A stretch of DNA of 10,534 nt, from contig JAISRV010000355.1 of NCBI GenBank assembly GCA_031273445.1, positions 1-10,534 on the forward strand, read 5' to 3'. A program made the position numbers and the translations under genes. Every line of letters starts with the position of its first letter. Positions within the stretch are counted from its first letter, which is position 1. Shown in pieces: positions 6,176 through 10,534 of this stretch. The DNA is from Candidatus Adiutrix sp. (GTDB lineage Bacteria > Desulfobacterota > Desulfarculia > Adiutricales > Adiutricaceae). The notes beneath the pieces are model-generated. The model was not told the DNA's origin, did no database searches, and worked only from the letters and a program-made list of their open reading frames with translations.

Positions 6176-6874
6176 ATGAACCCTTGTCTATGTGAAGAGC
6201 ATAATAACAAAGAACTGGAAAACACGTCCGCCTGCTTCGATCGCTCCTGGATGTTTACTGGCATGACCGCCGCCGAAGAGGAAGCCCTGGCCTCAAATGT
6301 CGTCAGCGCCCGGTACCGGCCGGGACAAATGATATTCCGGCAGGGCGAACCGGCGCAAAATGTATTTTTGATACGTTCAGGCCGGGTTCGCCTGGGCAAA
6401 GCCATGGATGACGGCACAGAGGTCACCCTTGATATTCGCCGGCCGGGCGATTATATGGGCGAGTATGTTTTGGACGCTGATCTCAAGTTTCCGGTCAGCG
6501 CCTGGTGTATGGATGAGGTTATAGTCTGCGGCTTTACCCGGGAACAGTTTGAGCGCCTGGTGATGGAAATGCCGGCTATAGGTCTTGCGGTCATCAAAAA
6601 TCTGGCCAGGCGGGTGCTTAGCCTGGGCCAGCGAGTCGACGCGCTCTCGCAGATGCGCTTGGAAGACAAAGTGCATGGGGTTCTGGTTCAGGCGGCCAGG
6701 GAACATGGAGAAAAGGAGGGCGACGGTTACGTTGTCCGGCTGGGATTGACCCATGCGGAACTGGGCTTCCTGGTGGGGGCTCACCGGGTGAGCGTCACCA
6801 GGGCGATGAAGAAATTGAAAAACTCCGGCAGAATTATTCAAAAAGACAGAACTTTTATTGTTAATGGCTCTTAA
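6176..6874 (+). CDS. Crp/Fnr-family transcriptional regulator
   Basis: A 232-residue regulator. An effector-binding beta-roll occupies about residues 25-125 (YRPGQMIFRQGEPAQNVFLI, then GRVRLGK and GDYMGEYVL). A dimerisation helix follows at about 133-160 and a winged helix-turn-helix at about 162-228 (LTHAELGFLVGAHRVSVTRA). By alignment with CRP (SRETVGR) the recognition helix reads HRVSVTR: the terminal Arg (R209) is kept but the base-reading Glu is replaced by V205, so its DNA target should differ from TGTGA- or TTGAT-type sites. Cysteines at 4, 6, 20, 111 and 118 could suggest redox or Fe-S sensing, but the spacing does not match FNR. A cNMP-specific Arg/Ser pair is not obvious. It has its own promoter, a strong AAGGAG Shine-Dalgarno and a terminator, so it appears monocistronic. 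The effector is unknown. Confidence 0.9.
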   Translation: MNPCLCEEHNNKELENTSACFDRSWMFTGMTAAEEEALASNVVSARYRPGQMIFRQGEPAQNVFLIRSGRVRLGKAMDDGTEVTLDIRRPGDYMGEYVLDADLKFPVSAWCMDEVIVCGFTREQFERLVMEMPAIGLAVIKNLARRVLSLGQRVDALSQMRLEDKVHGVLVQAAREHGEKEGDGYVVRLGLTHAELGFLVGAHRVSVTRAMKKLKNSGRIIQKDRTFIVNGS

Positions 6875-6905
6875 TTTATATAAAGCGCCATGATTTTAAT
6901 CGTTT

Positions 6906-6937
6906 AAAGAAACGTCGCCATTGCGGCGTTTCTTTTG
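6906..6937 (+). terminator. Intrinsic terminator after the Crp/Fnr-family gene
   Basis: AAAGAAACGTCGC (6906-6918) pairs with GCGGCGTTTCTTT (6923-6935) through 13 base pairs, one of them a T-G wobble, around a CATT loop. The T-run is part of the 3' arm and extends one base past it. The A-rich 5' arm means it could also work on the opposite strand. Confidence 0.8.
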
Positions 6938-7037
6938 TTCCGGCTTCCTGGCGGCAATTATGTCCCAGGGGCGGTTCGCTTGCGGCCGGACGCGCGGCCG
7001 GCGCTCGGTTGCCCTAAAAGTTCGCCGGCGGCGGCGC

Positions 7038-7065
7038 TTGACACGTTTGCGGCGTAATATATAAT
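7038..7065 (+). promoter_or_regulatory. Near-consensus sigma-70 promoter
   Basis: TTGACA (7038-7043) and TATAAT (7060-7065) both match the consensus exactly and are separated by 16 bases. Transcription should begin near 7072, giving a leader of about 58 nt before the 515-residue gene. This is the strongest promoter match in the window. Confidence 0.8.
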
Positions 7066-7129
7066 AATGGAATATGCTCACTGAATCAGGCCGCAGGGCC
7101 AAGGACTGTTCCAGACCGTCAAGACAAGC

Positions 7130-8677
7130 GTGCGTCGTATGGCCAAAGAACTGATCGCCTTTTTAAATTTTAAATTTGAACAGAAGATGGTTCAAATAAA
7201 GTCCGTCAGCGGCGACAGCGTCGCCCAGGTGTCGCGCTTTGTCATAAACTGGCGGGAATATCAGGATGTTCTTGAGGCTATGGGCCTAAAGGCAAGTCTG
7301 GAAGACCGGCCGCTTTTCCAGAGATATATCAGCCATAAACCTGATGAGGACTTTTTTAAAGACCTGGTCGCTTTTCAGGCTGAATTGAAGTCCTTATTGG
7401 CCCGGGTCGCGCAGGAGCGGACGATGCCCGCTTCCTTCTGGAAGCGCGTATTTCGGGACACCAATGGTTTACCGATGATCGTCGAGCCGGACTCCGACGG
7501 CGACCTGTCGCCTAAAAAATTGGCGGCAATGCGCTTTAATTATGTTTTCAGCGCCGATAGCTACCGTCTTTTTATCCTGGCCGAGGTTCGTGGCCTCATA
7601 ATAAACAAACGCATTTTTGACTTGACGCTCAGCGCGGAAGGCTTTTTCGACCTGCCGGATTTTGAGCCGACCCCTCGGGGCAAGCCGGCGGCGGCCTTGT
7701 CGCCGGCAGAAAAACCCGAGGCGCCGCCTGTCGCCGCAGCCGAAAATTTGCCGGCGGCCCTGGCCGTTGCGTCCGGCTCTCCGGCCAGCGTTGCGGAAGA
7801 GGCCCAGGCCGGCGCGACCGCCGCCGTGATAACGGCGGCGGTCGCGGAGGAATCCAAAGTCGCTGAAGTTTCCTTAGTTTCGATGCGGGAGAGGGCCGAG
7901 CCGGAGGAAGATGAAGACTTCCAGCCGGGCGAGGCTCTTGACCCCGATACCCGGGAATATGCGGAAGCCGCTCCGCAATCGGCCCGGGAATTTGTTTTTG
8001 TAGGCTTATCGGTTGACGCCGCCGGAAATGACGAAGCCCCGGCGCCCTTAGGCGACGGCGTCTCCGGGGCGGGCTCCGTTTCTTTCGCGCCCGGGGGCGC
8101 GACATCCGACGGCGCCCGGGAAGAAACTTCCGCCCGCGAATTTGTGGCGGACAGGGTCGCTCGCGGCGACGAAGGCGAGGGGCTTTCCTTTATGTTCCAA
8201 CCCTGGCGGACGACAGGCGCGATTGAGGCCGAACCTGACATATCCTTTGAGCCGGTCGCCCCGGGGGTTTATGCCTTCAAGCCGGGCATGAATTTTTCCA
8301 GCGCGTCGCCGGCCCCGGAAGCGGCTGAAGGCGAAGAGCCGTTGCCGTTGACCCATCGACTTGACGCGACTGGAGGCCCCGCGCCGGAGATTCCGCAAGC
8401 GGCTGAAGAAAAGCGGGCTGTAAGCTCGCCCGGCCCCGCGCCGGCCGAAGAAGAGATCCCGTTCGCCACGGTTTCCATAAAAAAGCCATTGAAAAACAAG
8501 CTGCCGCTTGAGCCGCGCATCGCCACCCTGGAACAGCGTAAAAAACGCAAGGGCGCGGCGAAAGGCAAGACCGCGGCGCCTGACAAGGGCGCGGCGAAAG
8601 GCCAAGTCGCGACTGTGGATAAGGACCAGGCGAACGATGAAGCCCCGGTTCTCAGCCGACGATTTTTTGACTTTTAG
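7130..8677 (+). CDS. Protein of unknown function with long low-complexity Ala/Glu/Pro-rich tail
   Basis: A 515-residue protein that I do not recognise. Residues 1 to about 185 look globular, rich in aromatic and charged residues (FLNFKFEQKM, NWREYQDVLEAMGL, SFWKRVFRD), with no signal peptide or membrane span. From about 186 to 455 it is Ala/Pro/Glu-rich, acidic and probably disordered; a basic Lys-rich segment with two KGAAKG copies follows near 480-500. The C-terminus is SRRFFDF. The start is uncertain: GTG at 7130 and ATG at 7139 are both in frame and neither has a convincing Shine-Dalgarno. It is the first gene after a near-consensus promoter and probably heads a transcript that includes the next small ORF and a TM2-like gene. 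Codon use is GC-rich in the tail. No function is proposed. Confidence 0.8.
   Translation: MRRMAKELIAFLNFKFEQKMVQIKSVSGDSVAQVSRFVINWREYQDVLEAMGLKASLEDRPLFQRYISHKPDEDFFKDLVAFQAELKSLLARVAQERTMPASFWKRVFRDTNGLPMIVEPDSDGDLSPKKLAAMRFNYVFSADSYRLFILAEVRGLIINKRIFDLTLSAEGFFDLPDFEPTPRGKPAAALSPAEKPEAPPVAAAENLPAALAVASGSPASVAEEAQAGATAAVITAAVAEESKVAEVSLVSMRERAEPEEDEDFQPGEALDPDTREYAEAAPQSAREFVFVGLSVDAAGNDEAPAPLGDGVSGAGSVSFAPGGATSDGAREETSAREFVADRVARGDEGEGLSFMFQPWRTTGAIEAEPDISFEPVAPGVYAFKPGMNFSSASPAPEAAEGEEPLPLTHRLDATGGPAPEIPQAAEEKRAVSSPGPAPAEEEIPFATVSIKKPLKNKLPLEPRIATLEQRKKRKGAAKGKTAAPDKGAAKGQVATVDKDQANDEAPVLSRRFFDF
7813..7846. repeat. Perfect 15-bp inverted repeat inside a coding region
   Basis: CGCGACCGCCGCCGT (7813-7827) is matched exactly by its reverse complement at 7832-7846, with only GATA between. 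It encodes the quasi-symmetric peptide around ATAAVITAAVAEE in the low-complexity region of the 515-residue protein. In RNA it would make a very stable hairpin. Confidence 0.8.
8549..8602 (+). repeat. 18-bp direct repeat encoding KGAAKG
   Basis: AAGGGCGCGGCGAAAGGC occurs identically at 8549-8566 and 8585-8602, 36 bp apart and in the same frame, giving two KGAAKG copies in the basic C-terminal segment of the 515-residue protein. This is consistent with recent slippage or duplication. Confidence 0.8.
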
Positions 8678-8804
8678 TCCGGCCGGGGCGGGGCCGGGCG
8701 GCGGCAAAGAGGCCGGAGCGACAGTCTTCAATGTGATTTCGGGCTTTGACGAAATCACGCTTGATATGCTTATCCGGAGAGTCAATAGCCTGATGCTGCT
8801 TTAG
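8637..8804 (+). CDS. Small overlapping ORF of unknown function
   Basis: A 55-residue open frame that starts inside the end of the preceding gene and overlaps it by 41 bases in the +1 frame. ATG at 8637 has a weak CAGG about 6 bases upstream and AAGGA further back. The first 25 residues are Gly/Ala/Pro-rich; the last 28 (from about ATVFNVISGFDEI to VNSLMLL) look like an ordinary folded amphipathic protein segment. It may be a translationally coupled small protein. It may instead be the true C-terminus of the upstream protein, displaced by a +1 frameshift (programmed, mutational or sequencing error) near the T-run at 8663-8668. I do not recognise it. Confidence 0.4.
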   Translation: MKPRFSADDFLTFSPAGAGPGGGKEAGATVFNVISGFDEITLDMLIRRVNSLMLL

Positions 8805-8833
8805 GGCATCAGGTTCGAGAGGGAATTTCGGCT

Positions 8834-9106
8834 ATGGACAGGAACACGGCTTTAGTTAAGTTGCAGGCTAAAAGCATGGGCCTGGGGGTGATTCTGACCC
8901 TTGTGTTCAGCAGCTTAGGCATGTTTTATCTAGGCATATGGCAGGGCCTGATCGCCCTATTTTTTGAAGCCATGCTGGCGGTATTAGTCTTTTTTTCCGC
9001 CGGACTTCTGGCTTTTCTCTTCGTGCCTTTCCATATAATTTGCGTTATAATCACCGTAGTGTCGATAAATAACCACAACCAGCGGCTCATCCGCTCGCTG
9101 CACTGA
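8834..9106 (+). CDS. TM2-like small membrane protein
   Basis: A 90-residue protein with two hydrophobic spans, about residues 16-34 and 37-78 (the second is long and may be two helices). The SLGMFYLGIWQG segment (residues 27-38) matches the loop of TM2-domain proteins, whose signature is G-x-x-x-FYLG-x-x-x-G. The polar C-terminal end INNHNQRL also resembles that family. TM2 proteins are small inner-membrane proteins with no agreed biochemical role. A GAGAGGGAA Shine-Dalgarno region lies about 8 bases before the ATG. It starts 29 bases after the preceding small ORF and is probably co-transcribed with it. No terminator is evident after it; a hairpin-rich repeat element follows. Confidence 0.75.
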   Translation: MDRNTALVKLQAKSMGLGVILTLVFSSLGMFYLGIWQGLIALFFEAMLAVLVFFSAGLLAFLFVPFHIICVIITVVSINNHNQRLIRSLH

Positions 9107-9128
9107 CCCGGGCGAAAGAGCGGCTGCG

Positions 9129-9295
9129 GCCGGCCTCGCCAAGCCCCAGATCACATATGAGAAAGTCGGCCCGATAGGGCTGACGGAGCGAAGCGACTGG
9201 CCCCAGAGGCCAACCAACTGCCCGCCAAGCAAAAATCGCGCTTTTTGCTTGGCGAGAGCCGGCCCCGCCAAGCCCTCGGACCACATATGAGAAAG
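9129..9295. repeat. Intergenic repeat element: two direct repeats flanking three hairpins
   Basis: Imperfect direct repeats lie at 9129-9165 and 9258-9295, sharing GCCGGCC-y-CGCCAAGCCC and an identical CACATATGAGAAAG end, with starts 129 bp apart. Between them are three stems: GTCGGCCC/GGGCTGAC (9165-9184), TGGCC/GGCCA (9198-9212) and a perfect 13-bp stem CGCCAAGCAAAAA/TTTTTGCTTGGCG (9223-9254). CGCCAAGC occurs three times directly (9137, 9223, 9266) and once inverted (9247-9254), so alternative pairings are possible. This looks like a REP/BIME- or MITE-type intergenic element. Open frames crossing it on the minus strand are judged spurious. Confidence 0.7.
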
Positions 9296-9300
9296 CTTGA

Positions 9301-9329
9301 TTGACAATTATCTTGAGGCTGATTATCAT
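9301..9329 (+). promoter_or_regulatory. Promoter for the DUF1178 gene
   Basis: TTGACA (9301-9306), a 17-base spacer and TATCAT (9324-9329) form a strong sigma-70-like promoter directly downstream of the repeat element. Transcription would begin near 9336. The leader contains a small CGCC/GGCG hairpin near 9358-9369 and an AGGA Shine-Dalgarno at 9386-9389, nine bases before the ATG. Confidence 0.7.
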
Positions 9330-9398
9330 GAAAGCATATGGTGATGCGTATCTTCCACGCCTGAAGGCGCGGGGGCGTTTTCATCAGGAAAATCATTT

Positions 9399-9872
9399 AT
9401 GCTTATATACGACCTAGTCTGCTCCCAGGGCCACCATTTTGAAGGATGGTTCAAAGACCTGCGGGATCTTGACGACCAACTGAAAAAGAAACGGCTGACC
9501 TGCCCCGTCTGCGGAGATGAAAGCATCAGCCGCCGCCCTTCGACTTTCGGTCTGGTGAAGAACGGAACTGCTGAAGTCTCCGCCCCTCTTCCGGCCCAGG
9601 TTCTCGCGGGGCCGTCTTTTAATCGTGAACAGGCGCGCGAGCTGTTTCAGCAGTGGGAAGCGCTTTCCCGCAAATTGGAAAAAGATTTCGACGATGTGGG
9701 GGTTAAATTTACGGAAGAGGCTTTGAAAATGCATTATGGCGCTGCCGCCCGACGCAATATTCGCGGCGTTTCCACCGAGGCTCAGGAGGGGATGTTGAAA
9801 AAAGAAGGCGTCGATTTTTATAAATTTCCAATTTTAATCCGGAAAAATCAGACGTCGACGAAAAAGAACTGA
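9399..9872 (+). CDS. DUF1178 family protein
   Basis: A 157-residue cytoplasmic protein with the features of DUF1178. The N-terminus reads MLIYDLVCSQGHHFEGWF, followed by a CPVCG knuckle (C35, C38) which with C8 and H12 or H13 could bind zinc. A helical middle contains QQWEALSRKLEKDFDDVG. The C-terminal EGVDFYKFPIL resembles the family's conserved EGV-x-F-x-x-x-P ending. The family is common in proteobacteria and its function is unknown. Length is normal for the family. It has its own promoter, and the next gene begins 30 bases after its stop with a good Shine-Dalgarno, so the two may form an operon. Confidence 0.88.
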   Translation: MLIYDLVCSQGHHFEGWFKDLRDLDDQLKKKRLTCPVCGDESISRRPSTFGLVKNGTAEVSAPLPAQVLAGPSFNREQARELFQQWEALSRKLEKDFDDVGVKFTEEALKMHYGAAARRNIRGVSTEAQEGMLKKEGVDFYKFPILIRKNQTSTKKN

Positions 9873-9902
9873 TAAGATTTAAGTAAGGCAAGGATTCCGA
9901 CC

Positions 9903-10534
9903 GTGGCGACCCCTGAGCGGCTCCAGAAAAACAGTGAAAAAAATGACGACCTGGAAAAGGCCACGAAATATCTCCTGGAATCATTAATGGATATTTTAAC
10001 CGCGGGCGGCCCTGCTTTCAGCCCGGCCTTAAATGAACTGAAGGCTCTTTTGACTTCAAGCCCGCTGTTGGAAGCCGAAAATTTCAAAAGACGCGCCTAC
10101 AACCTGGCCAAAACGGCCGGGGATTTGGCCTCCGCCGCCAAGGGCTCCGTTGAGGTCAAGGACGGGGCGCCGCCGCCGGCCGGCGGCGTGAAAGCCAAAG
10201 ACGGGTTCAGAGGCGGCGCTCCCGAGATTCGCAAGGGAGCGCCCCAGGCGCCGCTGGCCAAAATATGCGCGGCCATGGTCGGGCACGTCGTCTCCATCCG
10301 CCCCAATCATTATGAAGCCGAATCGAAAACGCTTCTTAACATGATCACGGCCGGCCGGCCGTTGGACGAGATTTTGCGCGCTCTGCTGGAACTCGTCAAA
10401 CGGCTGCGCGACGATCTTCTGGAAGAGCGATCCAAAGCGTTCAAGCATATCGGCGATGTTCTCAAGGCCCTGGAAGAGACGGAAAATGATTTCGTCAGTT
10501 CCCTTGAGGCCAGCCGGTCTTATCTTTCCGACAG
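9903..10534 (+). CDS. Partial gene running off the window; possible N-terminal region of a signalling protein
   Basis: An open frame of 210 codons without a stop, continuing beyond position 10534. The GTG at 9903 is chosen because AAGGA (9890-9894) lies 8 bases upstream and an in-frame TAA at 9873 excludes a longer version. Residues 1-80 are helical and charged, 81-117 form a Gly/Pro/Ala-rich linker, and 118-210 are again helical with coiled-coil character (LLELVKRLRDDLLEERSKAF, then GDVLKALEETENDFVSSLEA). No signal peptide or membrane span is present. The last segment resembles the helical region that precedes GGDEF domains in some diguanylate cyclases. That is a guess from appearance, since no catalytic domain is in view. 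Confidence 0.75.
   Translation, partial: MATPERLQKNSEKNDDLEKATKYLLESLMDILTAGGPAFSPALNELKALLTSSPLLEAENFKRRAYNLAKTAGDLASAAKGSVEVKDGAPPPAGGVKAKDGFRGGAPEIRKGAPQAPLAKICAAMVGHVVSIRPNHYEAESKTLLNMITAGRPLDEILRALLELVKRLRDDLLEERSKAFKHIGDVLKALEETENDFVSSLEASRSYLSD

Noticed and set aside
8048..8785. 245-codon minus-strand frame opposite the end of the 515-residue gene
   Set aside because: Arg/Gly/Ala-rich antisense translation of GC-rich low-complexity DNA; the forward gene has the promoter and the downstream operon context.
9129..9295. CRISPR array
   Set aside because: Only two imperfect repeats with a 92-base hairpin-rich interval; no regular spacer pattern and no cas genes in the window.
9087..9396. 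Overlapping minus-strand frames of 80-107 codons across the repeat element
   Set aside because: The apparent protein repeats only reflect the DNA direct repeats and hairpins; there is no Shine-Dalgarno and all three frames are equally open.

Overview
The window looks like a chromosomal stretch from an anaerobic, GC-rich bacterium, most likely a Desulfobacterota (delta-proteobacterial) lineage. This is inferred from gene content (a cytoplasmic Mo/W bis-pterin enzyme with a four-cluster ferredoxin, a methyltransferase-type UroD-family protein, a Crp/Fnr regulator, a DUF1178 protein) and from the many C/G-ending codons. It is not proven by any marker in the window. The left edge is the end of an rRNA operon: a nearly complete 5S rRNA followed by a textbook intrinsic terminator.

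Region 1 (about 180-4040, minus strand) is a tight three-gene operon. A UroD/MtaA/CmuA-like Zn-site protein comes first. Its stop codon overlaps the GTG start of a 728-residue molybdopterin oxidoreductase, and one base separates that gene from a polyferredoxin with four [4Fe-4S] motifs. There is no Tat signal and no membrane anchor, so a soluble cytoplasmic redox or hydratase-like enzyme is implied. A good sigma-70-like promoter lies in the divergent intergenic region, back to back with one for the next gene.

Region 2 (4084-5413) holds a multi-pass membrane protein on the plus strand and a glycine/arginine-tailed single-RRM RNA-binding protein on the minus strand. They converge on a shared bidirectional terminator.

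Region 3 (5414-6175) has no confident gene. Its left part is a run of well-formed hairpins that probably forms a structured leader of about 290 nt for the RRM gene. Its right part is unusually AT-rich and carries a pair of AAGTA-N3-TACTT palindromes upstream of a Crp/Fnr-family regulator gene (6176-6874), which has its own promoter, Shine-Dalgarno sequence and terminator.

Region 4 (7038-9106) begins with a near-consensus promoter. It drives a 515-residue protein of unknown function with a globular N-terminus and a long Ala/Glu/Pro-rich low-complexity tail, then an out-of-frame overlapping small ORF, then a TM2-like two-helix membrane protein.

Region 5 (9107-9398) is a non-coding repeat element: two 37-38 bp imperfect direct repeats flank three hairpins, and a promoter follows. 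That promoter drives a DUF1178 zinc-ribbon-like protein and the start of a further gene that runs off the window; the latter resembles the N-terminal part of a signalling protein.

The points most worth following up are the UroD/Mo-enzyme operon, the structured RRM leader, the paired palindromes upstream of the regulator, and the direct-repeat/hairpin element at 9129-9295.
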